This document shows positions 35,824 to 44,460 of a stretch of DNA of 64,000 nucleotides, piece by piece. The stretch is taken from assembly GCF_011761565.1 (NCBI RefSeq), contig NZ_JAASRM010000001.1, positions 248,139-312,138 on the forward strand, in the 5' to 3' direction. Source of the DNA: Rhizomicrobium palustre. Its GTDB lineage: Bacteria > Pseudomonadota > Alphaproteobacteria > Micropepsales > Micropepsaceae. Within the stretch, counting starts at the first letter, position 1, and every line of letters starts with the position of its first letter. A model generated the notes under the pieces. It was given only the letters and a program-made list of their open reading frames with translations, ran no database searches and was not told the origin of the DNA. The position numbers and the translations under genes are program-made.

Positions 35824-37365
35824 CTACCCCAGCCAGTGGGTCAGGAAGGTCTTGCGACCCTCGTACTTGCCGATGGCTGGATCGGTATAGAAGGTGTCTT
35901 CTTTAGCATAGTTGGAGGAGATTTCCTCAATCACAGCGCCACCCTTAGAGGTGAAACCATGTCGCACCTCGCGCTCCACAGTGACAACTTCGCCGACCTG
36001 GACCTCTTCAGCCTGGCCGTTCAGCGTCACAGTCAGATCACCATATAGCACATGGAAGCTCTCTTCCTTGACCTTGTGCCATTGCTCGGGATGGGTTTGG
36101 CCCGGGAGCACAACGATCAGGCGCTTGCAATAGGCCCGATTCACGACGGTGATAACAGTGATGCCGTGTTCGTCGAACTTGTCGAGCCCATAATGGTGCG
36201 AGATCTCCAAGTCGACCTCGCCCGGCACCGGGATAGCGGCGCGGTTCAACAGGGATTTGACCCGTTGCACGATGGAATATACCTTCTCACGCACTTCCAC
36301 GCGACGTGAATTATCCTGCAGCACCGGCTCTTTCGCCTTGAGATCGGTCGTGGCGTAGAAATGGGTGTACTTTGACCAATCGTGGGCAGTGATATGCCCC
36401 TTCTGGGTCGGAATAGCGAAGAACACATCTTCGTTGGTGAGCTTTTCACCAGCTTTGACGTCACGCTTTACAAACACACCGCGAGCCAGATCTCCCAACG
36501 TAGCCCGTTCGCCGTCAGTGGCCCTAGAACGCTCGGTGAGAGCGCCATTGATGATGCGTGCCTGACGTGCCGCCTCCAGCCAAGCGCGAGCCTGCTGCGG
36601 ATTGGCAGAATAGCCGTTGAGCTTGATAGTATCGGTCGGAACACCAACGTGCTTTTCGAATACCTGCGCGCCCTTCGTGATCGCGAGCGACACCGGAAGC
36701 AATTCGTTAGGATCTTCATGCGTCGAGAAGCCGATGCGCACGCCGGGATAACGCTGCTTCAAGAATTCGATTTGGCCGAGCTGCAGCTTTTCATTCGTGG
36801 TCGGATATTCGCCGACGCAATGCATCAGGACGAAGTCCTTCTTGCGGTGCTTCAGGAAAGCGACGACGTTATCAAGACCTTCCAGATTGGCACCGGCGCA
36901 AGAAACAACGATCGGCAGATTGGTCTGACCAATCTTTTCCAACAGCGGCCAGTCGGTGAACGCACAGCTCGGAATCTTCAAGATGTCGTAGCCATCAGCA
37001 ACGATGTCATCGACCGACTTCTCATCGAACGGCGTACACATCGAAATGAAGCCATACTGCTTGATGGCACCGAGCAGAGCAGAGCGCTGCTCTTGAGAGA
37101 GGTTTGTTTCCGAAAACCGTTTGACGAACTTAAGATCAAAACGGTCCTGATAATCCGGATGCACGAAGGTTTTGATATCGCGATACTGCAGCTTGAAGGA
37201 GAACTTGAATTCAGGGAAGTCCTTCGCGACATCGGCGAATTCACGAATAATACGAATACCGTGCTCAACATCTCCCATATGATTGTTCGCCATTTCGAAG
37301 ATGAACAGCCAATCTGGAATCTGTGACTCCGCCACGCCTACCGGGGCCTTCGCCTCATGCAACAT
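35824..37365 (-). CDS. NeuB-like nonulosonate synthase with SAF and cupin domains
   Basis: The 513-residue protein is about 160 residues longer than usual NeuB. Residues 1-280 are the PEP-condensing TIM barrel (FEMANNHMGD, FKLQYRDIKT, MHCVGEYPTTNEKLQL, GFSTHE, FEKHVGVP). An SAF antifreeze-like domain follows at about 295-350 (VFVKRDVKAGEKLTNEDVF). The rest is a cupin with HPEQWHKVKEESFHVLYG, resembling D-lyxose isomerase-type cupins. NeuB enzymes join PEP to a six-carbon amino sugar. No neuA-type CMP transferase, neuC or pse/leg genes are in the window, so the substrate may not be a sialic acid precursor. GGAGA lies 5 nt before the ATG. Confidence 0.82.
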   Translation of the reverse strand: MLHEAKAPVGVAESQIPDWLFIFEMANNHMGDVEHGIRIIREFADVAKDFPEFKFSFKLQYRDIKTFVHPDYQDRFDLKFVKRFSETNLSQEQRSALLGAIKQYGFISMCTPFDEKSVDDIVADGYDILKIPSCAFTDWPLLEKIGQTNLPIVVSCAGANLEGLDNVVAFLKHRKKDFVLMHCVGEYPTTNEKLQLGQIEFLKQRYPGVRIGFSTHEDPNELLPVSLAITKGAQVFEKHVGVPTDTIKLNGYSANPQQARAWLEAARQARIINGALTERSRATDGERATLGDLARGVFVKRDVKAGEKLTNEDVFFAIPTQKGHITAHDWSKYTHFYATTDLKAKEPVLQDNSRRVEVREKVYSIVQRVKSLLNRAAIPVPGEVDLEISHHYGLDKFDEHGITVITVVNRAYCKRLIVVLPGQTHPEQWHKVKEESFHVLYGDLTVTLNGQAEEVQVGEVVTVEREVRHGFTSKGGAVIEEISSNYAKEDTFYTDPAIGKYEGRKTFLTHWLG

Positions 37366-37477
37366 CTGGTTCTCCGTGGATTATCAAGTATTAAACTGAT
37401 GATACACTAGATCAAACTAGAACCACAACCAGATCGGCGGCGAAAACCACTTCCCGCGACATGGGATCGTTACCAGC

Positions 37478-38449
37478 TTAAATCCGGTTCTGCGCAAAGC
37501 GCTGCTTCAAGTCTGACACCGTATCGAGGATAGCGCACTGCAGAGGCTTTAAAGCGATCCCAAGCGAATCCGCATGTCGGACAAATGCCGCACGGTCGCC
37601 AACATAGTAATCGATCGGTTCCGCTTTCATCTCCGGCCGCTCGATCGGATACCCCGAAAGCCCCATCGCATCCGTGATGCGCCTTGCCAATACACCAACC
37701 TCTACAACTTCTTCCCCCGCAGTATCAAACACAGCGGGAACACCCCAACTATCCGACATCAGCCCAGAAAGAACCATCTCGATAAGATCGACGATATGGA
37801 CATATGAGCGGTAAACTGGCGCAATTGCGCGCAGTGTAACTGGTTTATCCTTTAAAATATCCGAGATAATCGAACTCAAGGCGAAAGCGGGAACGTTATT
37901 AACGCAAGGCCCGGCCACATTGAACACTCTGATCGGCATCAATGCGCAACCGATCTCTTTGCACATTGTGCGAAACCTTGCCTCGTCCTCCAGCTTCATA
38001 AAACCGTAAGGGTTCTCGGCAAGGACGGTGTGCACCCCGCCCTCCTTGCGATAAACGGCACCGGATGAGGGAAGGAACAAGCCCCGCGCTCCAACACGCC
38101 GGGCAGCCCCCTCGGTGAGGTCCGCGATCTCTGCGTTGAGACGAACAAATTCCTGAAGCGAATGCTCGCCGACATGTCCCTTTGTGATGAAAGCGTAGTG
38201 CAGGAAAATATATTCTCCCTGCGGAAGGTTCTCGATGCTGGACAGTGCAGCGCTCTCGATAATCCGCCCAGAGGAAAGGGACAGGCTACGCGCCTGGCTG
38301 CCAAAGACAGCTACCCGGTCCGGGAGCTGATCTCCGAACGCGTTCTCGAGCACCAACAGAGACGCCTGGCCAAGCCAGCTGCCGCCACCCGTAATCACAA
38401 ACCGCAAGTTGCTCTGCTGTAATTGGCGCGCCAATACCGGCGAAAACAT
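37478..38449 (-). CDS. NAD(P)-dependent epimerase/reductase (extended SDR)
   Basis: The 323-residue protein has an SDR-like N terminus (FVITGGGSWLGQASL), a LPSSGAVYRKEGG segment and a catalytic NPYGFMKLEDEAR (Tyr-x-x-x-Lys). RVFNVAGPCVN and SYVHIVDLIEMVL follow, typical of NAD-dependent epimerase/dehydratases. It is the first gene of the 12-kb minus-strand unit, with GGGGG before the ATG at 38449. In a yersiniose-like pathway it could play the part of YerF, which reduces the branched keto intermediate, or act as the CDP-4-keto reductase of abequose or paratose type. It could equally reduce another keto sugar. Confidence 0.78.
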   Translation of the reverse strand: MFSPVLARQLQQSNLRFVITGGGSWLGQASLLVLENAFGDQLPDRVAVFGSQARSLSLSSGRIIESAALSSIENLPQGEYIFLHYAFITKGHVGEHSLQEFVRLNAEIADLTEGAARRVGARGLFLPSSGAVYRKEGGVHTVLAENPYGFMKLEDEARFRTMCKEIGCALMPIRVFNVAGPCVNNVPAFALSSIISDILKDKPVTLRAIAPVYRSYVHIVDLIEMVLSGLMSDSWGVPAVFDTAGEEVVEVGVLARRITDAMGLSGYPIERPEMKAEPIDYYVGDRAAFVRHADSLGIALKPLQCAILDTVSDLKQRFAQNRI

Positions 38450-38637
38450 AAAGCCCCCTCATTTACAGCGTCGCGTTTCCTACAAAGACCTATCTTTGGT
38501 GTCAAACAAAACCGGGCCAAGGGCTTTCTTGCCATCGGCGCGCACCAGAACTGTCACAGAGGAGCGCAGAACATGCGGGCTTGCTGCTGGGGGCCGTTCT
38601 TACTATGACGGGTTCAAGGGGCGAAGGGGGAAATTCC

Positions 38638-39732
38638 GTGTCCGACAATCGAGGTCAAAAGCGCTTACGCGTGGTGGATCGGTACGCAGGCCCGCCGCTT
38701 TTGAAGGTGGTAAGTTTATTGCGGCGCAAGCGCAGCGTGCCAGATCCCGCCTCGGTGCGTTCCATTGCCATCATGGTCCTGGCGGCCATCGGCGACACCG
38801 TGATTGCCACAGCCCTGATCGCGCCGTTGCGGCGCCGCTTCCCCAATGCCTCGATCATCGCTGTCACCACATCTGCCAATCGCGGCATCGCGGAACTTTC
38901 AGATTTCGATTCCGTAGTGACTATTCCGGTCGTCCAGCCAAGCAAAGCCATCAAGTTATTGCGCGAGTTGCAGCTCGATATTGCCATTGATTGCGGCCAG
39001 TGGGCTCGACTGAGTGCGATTTTAACCTACGCCTCAAAGGCACGTTTCACCGTCGGATTTCGCACAGAGGGGCAGGCACGCCATTTTGCCTTCGATGCGG
39101 CCCCGCCCCATCTGGCCACCCGCCACGAGCTCGACAATTTCCTAGCCCTGATCGCCCCGCTCGGCGCCGAAACGAATGGACGCCCGAGCCTTAATCCACC
39201 GGCCAATCCGCCTCTTCTGACGCCCGAGCGCCAGTGGATCGCTTTTCACCCCTGGGCTGCGGGCGTGCGCTGCGAATTGCGCGAATGGGCCAGGGAGCGC
39301 TGGATTTCACTAGGCAAAGCCCTGGTGTCCAGAGGCTACGACATTGTGATCACAGGCGGCCCTGCAGACGCCGTGGCCTCGACAGAGCTCGTCAACGCCA
39401 TCGATCCGGAGCACGCGCGGACCATCGCTGGGCGTTCCTCCTTGCGTGATTCACTGGCAGTCCTGGGCGATGTCAAAGCGGTGGTTTCGGTCAATACCGG
39501 CTTGATGCACATGGCCGCTGCGGTGGGCGTGCCGCTGGTAGCGCTGCATGGCCCGACAAATCCGCTGCGCTGGGGGCCGGTGAGCGATCGCGCCATTGTT
39601 TTGGGGCCTGGGCCGGGTGGCGGCTACCTCAACCTTGGCAACGAATACCCGGAAAACCCGCCCGATACGATGGCCGAGATCAGCGTTGAGGACGTCGAAA
39701 ACGCTCTTCTGCGCCTCCTAGCCTCTCCCTGA
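38638..39732 (+). CDS. family 9 glycosyltransferase (heptosyltransferase-like)
   Basis: The 364-residue protein has the GT9 plan. An N-terminal domain starts SIAIMVLAAIGDTVIATALIAPLRRRFP, and the C-terminal nucleotide-binding domain has WIAFHPWAAG, VITGGPADA, TIAGRSSLRDSLAVL and the family SVNTGLMHMAAAVGVPLVALHGPTNPLRWGP segment. It probably transfers heptose from ADP-heptose to LPS core, in line with gmhA and hldE beside it. I choose GTG 38638 with GGGGG 7 nt upstream; in-frame starts at 38605 (ATG) and 38581 are possible. Its last 15 bp overlap the 3' end of hldE, which runs the other way. Confidence 0.85.
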   Translation: MSDNRGQKRLRVVDRYAGPPLLKVVSLLRRKRSVPDPASVRSIAIMVLAAIGDTVIATALIAPLRRRFPNASIIAVTTSANRGIAELSDFDSVVTIPVVQPSKAIKLLRELQLDIAIDCGQWARLSAILTYASKARFTVGFRTEGQARHFAFDAAPPHLATRHELDNFLALIAPLGAETNGRPSLNPPANPPLLTPERQWIAFHPWAAGVRCELREWARERWISLGKALVSRGYDIVITGGPADAVASTELVNAIDPEHARTIAGRSSLRDSLAVLGDVKAVVSVNTGLMHMAAAVGVPLVALHGPTNPLRWGPVSDRAIVLGPGPGGGYLNLGNEYPENPPDTMAEISVEDVENALLRLLASP

Positions 39733-41193
39733 AGCCTTCTGGGCGTTGATGCGGCCAATCGTCTTCGTGGTACTTACGCCATCTACTAGATCGCATAAGG
39801 CAACCCTGCCGCCGCGCGCCAGGACGATATCGGCTCCAACGACCTTATCGACCGTATAGTCCGCGCCTTTGACCAGCACATCGGGCTCCAGGGCCTTGAT
39901 CAGTTCGAAGGGCGTATCTTCGTCGAAGGCCACTACCGCATCGACATTGGCAAGCGAGGCAAGCACCGTCGCACGCACGCCTTCGCCCTGCACCGGCCGG
40001 TCAGGGCCCTTCAAACGGCGCACCGAATCGTCAGAGTTGAGACCCATCACCAGGCGATCGCATTGGCTGCGGGCAAATTCGATCAGGCGTACATGGCCGG
40101 TGTGCAAAAGATCGAAACAGCCATTCGCAAAGCCCACTTTCAGGCCCTGCGCACGCCATTTCTTCACGCGGTCCGCCGCCATGCTTGTCGACAAAACCTT
40201 GGCTGTAGCCGATGTGGAATCCACGTCATGCAAGGCGTGCAGAAGTTCCTCGGGATGGACGACGGCCGTGCCCACTTTTTCCACCACGATCCCGGCAGCA
40301 ACGTTCGATAAGTGGACCGCCCCGAGCGGCGGCAACCCGGCGGCAAGACCGAGCGCCAACGTCGCCACCACTGTATCCCCCGCCCCCGATACATCGAAAA
40401 CTTCACGCGCTTTGGCGGGAAGATGCGCAGGGGTCCCTTCAGCCGGGATAAGGCTCATCCCTTCCTCGCTTCGTGTCACCAAAACCGCACCAAACCCAAA
40501 ACGGGCGATCAGACTGCGCGCGGCCAGCTCGATTTGCGCATCATCGCCAACCGGCATGCCGCTGGCCTCGGCCAGTTCCTTGCGATTGGGCGTGATGATC
40601 CCCGCCCCGCTGTAACGCGCATAATCGCGCCCTTTCGGGTCCACGATCACGAAGGCACCTGCCTCTTTGGCCATCACCAGGGCCATGCCGCAGAATTCCG
40701 CATCCAGAAATCCTTTGCCGTAGTCGGAAAGGATCAGAATCTTGGCGTTGGCGAGAGCGTGGCGCAGCGCATCGCCGAACTGCTCCCGGCTGGCGGCCAA
40801 ATGGCAAAAGCTTTTCTCTTCATCGACGCGCAGCATTTGCTGATCGCCGGCGATGAAGCGCGTCTTCACGATGGTCGGCCAACCGGAAACCTTGGGCAGG
40901 CCCTCATCCAGCTTCAAAAGATGGCTGAGCTCCGCACCATTGGCGTCGCTGCCAACGGGCCCGACAAGATCAGCCTGCCCGCCTAGCGCCCGAATATTCC
41001 ACAACACATTGCCCGCACCGCCAGGCGTCGTCACCACCCGCGACTGGCGCAGCACTGGCACAGGAGCTTCCGGAGAAATGCGGTCAACCGAGCCATAAAT
41101 AAAGCGATCAAGCATCACATCGCCGACAACGACGATAGGGCAGCGCGAGAACGCTTCGATGGCTCCCCGCAGAAGATCATTGGAAGGCAGCAT
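39718..41193 (-). CDS. hldE: D-glycero-beta-D-manno-heptose-7-phosphate kinase / 1-phosphate adenylyltransferase
   Basis: The 491-residue bifunctional protein has an N-terminal PfkB kinase (VGDVMLDRFIYG, TPGGAGNVLWN, and the anion-hole DVSGAGDTVVATLA). A C-terminal nucleotidyltransferase follows, with GFANGCFDLLHTGHVRLIEFA and the late LVKGADYTVDKVVGAD. It phosphorylates heptose-7-phosphate to the 1,7-bisphosphate and, after GmhB, activates heptose-1-phosphate with ATP. I start at 41193, where the protein aligns with the usual HldE N terminus. An in-frame ATG at 41235 would overlap gmhA by 17 bp. The last step of the ADP-heptose route, HldD, is not in the window. Confidence 0.94.
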   Translation of the reverse strand: MLPSNDLLRGAIEAFSRCPIVVVGDVMLDRFIYGSVDRISPEAPVPVLRQSRVVTTPGGAGNVLWNIRALGGQADLVGPVGSDANGAELSHLLKLDEGLPKVSGWPTIVKTRFIAGDQQMLRVDEEKSFCHLAASREQFGDALRHALANAKILILSDYGKGFLDAEFCGMALVMAKEAGAFVIVDPKGRDYARYSGAGIITPNRKELAEASGMPVGDDAQIELAARSLIARFGFGAVLVTRSEEGMSLIPAEGTPAHLPAKAREVFDVSGAGDTVVATLALGLAAGLPPLGAVHLSNVAAGIVVEKVGTAVVHPEELLHALHDVDSTSATAKVLSTSMAADRVKKWRAQGLKVGFANGCFDLLHTGHVRLIEFARSQCDRLVMGLNSDDSVRRLKGPDRPVQGEGVRATVLASLANVDAVVAFDEDTPFELIKALEPDVLVKGADYTVDKVVGADIVLARGGRVALCDLVDGVSTTKTIGRINAQKASGRG

Positions 41194-41218
41194 GGGCCGG
41201 ATACTCAAAAAGTTGCGT

Positions 41219-41800
41219 TCAGTCGAATGCCTCATCGATCATGGCGCACCATAAATGGCCCACCGCGATGTGCATTTCCTGGATGTTGTTGGTGACAGCG
41301 GACGGCACGCAAATGCAAAGATCACAGGCGGTTTTCATTTTGCCCCCCGCCGCGCCCGTTAATCCGATCGTGCGGATACCAACGGTTTTGGCAACATCAA
41401 TCGCCCGCAAGACATTCGCGCTATTCCCGCTGGTGGAGATGCAAATGGCGACATCGCCCGGACGGCCCAATGCGGCGAGTTGGCGGGAAAAGACCTGCTC
41501 ATAGCCGTAGTCATTGCCAATCGCGGTGAGAGCCGAGGTATCCACGGTCAGGGCGATGCCCGGAAGCGCCACACGCTCCTTTACGTAGCGACCGGTGAGT
41601 TCAGCGGCGATATGCTGGGCGTCGGCAGCCGACCCGCCATTGCCCATGAGAAGGACCTTATTGCCCTCTTTGAGCACCCCAACCAGAAGGTCTCCGGCCT
41701 CGCGAATCTGATCCGCCTGCTCGCGCAATGCGAGGAAATTCTCCGCAATTGTCTCCAATGCGCCGCGCACTGCGTTTGCGTTAAGCTCAAGCCCTTTCAT
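41219..41800 (-). CDS. gmhA: sedoheptulose-7-phosphate isomerase
   Basis: The 193-residue SIS-domain protein has GNGGSAADAQHIAAELTGRY, the active-site segment with Ser and His/Glu, TVDTSALTAIGNDYGYEQVF and the C-terminal NNIQEMHIAVGHLWCAMID. These are the features of GmhA. It makes D-glycero-D-manno-heptose-7-phosphate, shared by the ADP- and GDP-heptose routes. The ATG at 41800 has GGGGCAG upstream. It precedes hldE by 25 bp on the same strand, a common arrangement. A second, more distant SIS protein lies at 49142. Confidence 0.93.
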   Translation of the reverse strand: MKGLELNANAVRGALETIAENFLALREQADQIREAGDLLVGVLKEGNKVLLMGNGGSAADAQHIAAELTGRYVKERVALPGIALTVDTSALTAIGNDYGYEQVFSRQLAALGRPGDVAICISTSGNSANVLRAIDVAKTVGIRTIGLTGAAGGKMKTACDLCICVPSAVTNNIQEMHIAVGHLWCAMIDEAFD

Positions 41801-41895
41801 GCTCTGCCCCTGTGCTTGCTCACGACGCCCCCTAACCACGCATCCGCCTGTTGTCTATGGCATATCATCGCGCCCATCCCCTGCAAACGCAACCA

Positions 41896-43140
41896 TCAGG
41901 CCCGCGTCTGTGCGGGCGGCGATTTCTGCGCCAGAACCCGATCGATCACGGCCAAATTACCGGAGCAATACCGTCCCCAGGAAAATTGCCTCGCATAGCT
42001 CTCACAGGCACTGCGATCGGGCAATTTTGTCCGGCCACTGAAGATGTCGACCAGAGCGTCCGCCAGGGCGCGCGCAGTGGCCTGCGGCACCACGCATTGC
42101 GGCGCGATGGCAGCGACAAGATCGGAATGACCGCCGCCACTGGTGGCCAGAACTGGTACGCCACAGGACATAGCCTCGATCACCGGTAGCCCAAATCCTT
42201 CCACCGCTAAGGAGGGCATCACGAAAAGATCGGCAGCGGAATAAAAATCCGGTAATTCCGCATCAGGCACGAAGCCTGCAAACGCAAGCTCATTGCTCGA
42301 TAAGCCACGTTCATAAGCGAAACGTTCGAGATAGTCGCGTTGGCTGCCTTTGCCCACGATGACAAGCTTAACCTTTTTTTCCGAGCGCTGCCGCAGGTCC
42401 GCATAAGCCTCAATCAAACAGTCCAAGCCCATGCGCTCTTCCAGCCGCCGCACCGAAATGATCATACTGGTATCGTCGTCCACACCGAACCGCGCGCGGA
42501 TACGCGCACGCCCCTCGGCGGAATGGCTGAAATGCTGCGTGTCACAACCGCCTGGGACCACGACAATGCGATCATCCTTTACCCCCAGATCGTCAATAAG
42601 CTGGCGGCGGGTGTAATTGCTCAATACCACGACGGGAAACCGACCATGTCCCAGCACCCAGCGTTCGACGGGGATCATCATGGCCCCGTAAAGCGCCCCA
42701 AGCAGATCGGACACTTTCAGGCTGCGCTTGAACCTCGGCCAAAGCTGGGTCCACATCTCGCGCGCATAGGAGCCATGATAGACATAGTAAAATGGGGGGA
42801 GTTTCGGCACGTTCCAGATCAATCCAAGAAGCGACGGAAACATCTGTACCGATAGGCAAGCGACAGGCTCCCCGCCCTTTTCACGCAGAATGGCGCCGAT
42901 AATACGGGCGGGTTCGGTGATAAACCCTAGCGCCTTGGCAAGGCTGTTTTCGGAGCGCCGGTAGGTCGAAAGATAAAAACCACCCGGCTCTTGCACGCGC
43001 GCAACGGCGGCCTCGTTGGCCGTCACACAAACAACATCGTGACCGAGCGCGGACAGCTCACGGCACTGCTCGAAAACACAGCGATGACTTCCCCCCATGG
43101 TGAGGGGATAAACCGAGTCATTGACGACGATGATTTTCAT
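41896..43140 (-). CDS. family 4 glycosyltransferase
   Basis: The 414-residue GT-B protein has an N-terminal acceptor domain (VYPLTMGGSHRCVFEQCREL) and a C-terminal donor domain. The donor domain carries VPGGCDTQHFSH, MIISVRRLEERMGLDCLIEA, KLVIVGKGSQRDYL and the E-x7-E motif VEGFGLPVIEAMSCG. These place it in the GT4 retaining family. The substrate is unknown; neighbours gmhA, hldE and the GmhB-like gene suggest a heptose- or core-related transfer. It follows the GmhB-like gene by 45 bp on the minus strand and precedes gmhA by 95 bp. Confidence 0.88.
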   Translation of the reverse strand: MKIIVVNDSVYPLTMGGSHRCVFEQCRELSALGHDVVCVTANEAAVARVQEPGGFYLSTYRRSENSLAKALGFITEPARIIGAILREKGGEPVACLSVQMFPSLLGLIWNVPKLPPFYYVYHGSYAREMWTQLWPRFKRSLKVSDLLGALYGAMMIPVERWVLGHGRFPVVVLSNYTRRQLIDDLGVKDDRIVVVPGGCDTQHFSHSAEGRARIRARFGVDDDTSMIISVRRLEERMGLDCLIEAYADLRQRSEKKVKLVIVGKGSQRDYLERFAYERGLSSNELAFAGFVPDAELPDFYSAADLFVMPSLAVEGFGLPVIEAMSCGVPVLATSGGGHSDLVAAIAPQCVVPQATARALADALVDIFSGRTKLPDRSACESYARQFSWGRYCSGNLAVIDRVLAQKSPPAQTRA

Positions 43141-43185
43141 GTGCGCGCGAGCAGTTCGAGTGATCGGTTTGCGGCCTTGGGCCTG

Positions 43186-43857
43186 TCAAGCACCCCATGT
43201 GCCGCCGGATAACGCAGGAAAACTCTTCTTTAACAGAGACATAGCCTCAACGAGATCATCTGCAGGAAGAACCGGGAATTCCGGCGTGGCGACTTTTAGC
43301 GCCCGCGCGCGGTGCTCCCCACCATGGCCGGTGAGCAGGTGAATTGCCCCCGCCAGCCCTCCCTGCCGGGCCGCCTCCATATCACTGTCTTTGTCACCTA
43401 TAGCCCATGAAGAGGCCAGATCGAGGTTTAACTTTTCAGCCGCGAGCACATACATCGCCGCACCCGGCTTGCGCCAGTTCGCGTGCCGCTCGGAGTAACC
43501 AGGGGTGTATCCAGGATGAAACGGCGCCACAAATGTGGCATCCAGGCTACAACCCGACTGCGCGAGCTGGCGGGCGATTTCGGCTTCCACATCGAAATAA
43601 TCGTCCCAATCCATCAAACCGCGTGCCAAGCCGGACTGGTTGGACAAAACTATGCTTGGTACGCCGTTTGTGCGGGCCATTTTCAGGATATCCACGGCCC
43701 CAGCCGCAAGCCGCACGTCTTCGGGGCGTCGTAGATATCCGACCTCCTCCACCAGCACACCATCACGGTCCAGCAGCAAGGCCGGCCTGGCGGCGCTAAA
43801 GCGCGCGGCATCGAGCGACACCCATACGCCCTCTTCGACAAAGCCACGTTCAGCCAT
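43186..43857 (-). CDS. GmhB-like HAD-IIIA phosphatase lacking the zinc cysteines
   Basis: The 223-residue protein has HAD motif I LLDRDGVLVEEVGYL, motif II VLSNQSGLARG and motif IV GDKDSDMEAARQGGL. This is the plan of heptose-1,7-bisphosphate 7-phosphatase (GmhB). Normal GmhB has a zinc loop C-P-H-H-P ... C-x-C-R-K-P. Here the region reads APFHPGY ... HANWRKPG, so the cysteines are gone while RKPG is kept. It may be a zinc-free GmhB or histidinol-phosphatase-like relative. Lying beside gmhA, hldE and a GT4 gene, it probably serves the ADP-heptose route, while the fusion protein at 46535 has its own zinc-type HAD domain. Confidence 0.78.
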   Translation of the reverse strand: MAERGFVEEGVWVSLDAARFSAARPALLLDRDGVLVEEVGYLRRPEDVRLAAGAVDILKMARTNGVPSIVLSNQSGLARGLMDWDDYFDVEAEIARQLAQSGCSLDATFVAPFHPGYTPGYSERHANWRKPGAAMYVLAAEKLNLDLASSWAIGDKDSDMEAARQGGLAGAIHLLTGHGGEHRARALKVATPEFPVLPADDLVEAMSLLKKSFPALSGGTWGA

Positions 43858-43977
43858 AATACATCTCGAATTCCAAAACCCAGGTATTTCCGAACGGCCA
43901 TCTATGCGTCTGGTGTCGACAACTGCTCCACACTAGAGTACGGCGCGTGCCGCTACCTATCAGAAGGCGAATCCCCC

Positions 43978-44451
43978 TTGCCAGCGTTTTCCAGTACTGC
44001 CGACGCGGAAAATCCGGCGCCAGCGTGGACCGTTGGCCTCGCCACTTTTGCCCTCTGGATCCTGTTCTTGCAGTTCACGGATGAATGGCCATTCCACGGC
44101 TTCTATCTGCAAACGGGCCTGATGTTGGTCGCCGTAATGCTCATCAGCCGATTACCGGGAAGCGCTGCAGCGCTGCGCCCCTTTTTGGTGTTTATTTCTG
44201 TTTTGGTATGCCTCGGCACTATCCAATGGGTGATCATGAAAGGGGGCGTATTTTCCCCTCCCGGCCTCCTGGTCGACGGATTGACCCTCCCGCAACTCTT
44301 CATCCAAGTTCCTGTGAAATATGCGCTATTCGCTATATCCCTACTTGGCATGAGCCATTTGTATGAGAATATGGTGGGGGGAAGGGTCAGCGCTCTGCTG
44401 CTGCATAAGCGTGATGCGCTACCTCCCCAACCTAACACTCTGCCGCGATAA
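43978..44451 (+). CDS. hypothetical small integral membrane protein
   Basis: I do not recognise this protein. It has 157 residues with about four hydrophobic segments (around 20-36, 45-62, 67-87 and 110-132) and a polar, proline-containing C terminus. The start appears to be a TTG with AAGGCG 8 nt upstream. It lies 9 bp before a GT4 gene on the same strand and diverges from the GmhB-like gene. Its size and position recall small membrane proteins that accompany glycosyltransferases, but no motif supports a function. Confidence 0.55.
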   Translation: MPAFSSTADAENPAPAWTVGLATFALWILFLQFTDEWPFHGFYLQTGLMLVAVMLISRLPGSAAALRPFLVFISVLVCLGTIQWVIMKGGVFSPPGLLVDGLTLPQLFIQVPVKYALFAISLLGMSHLYENMVGGRVSALLLHKRDALPPQPNTLPR

Positions 44452-44460
44452 GATTTCATC

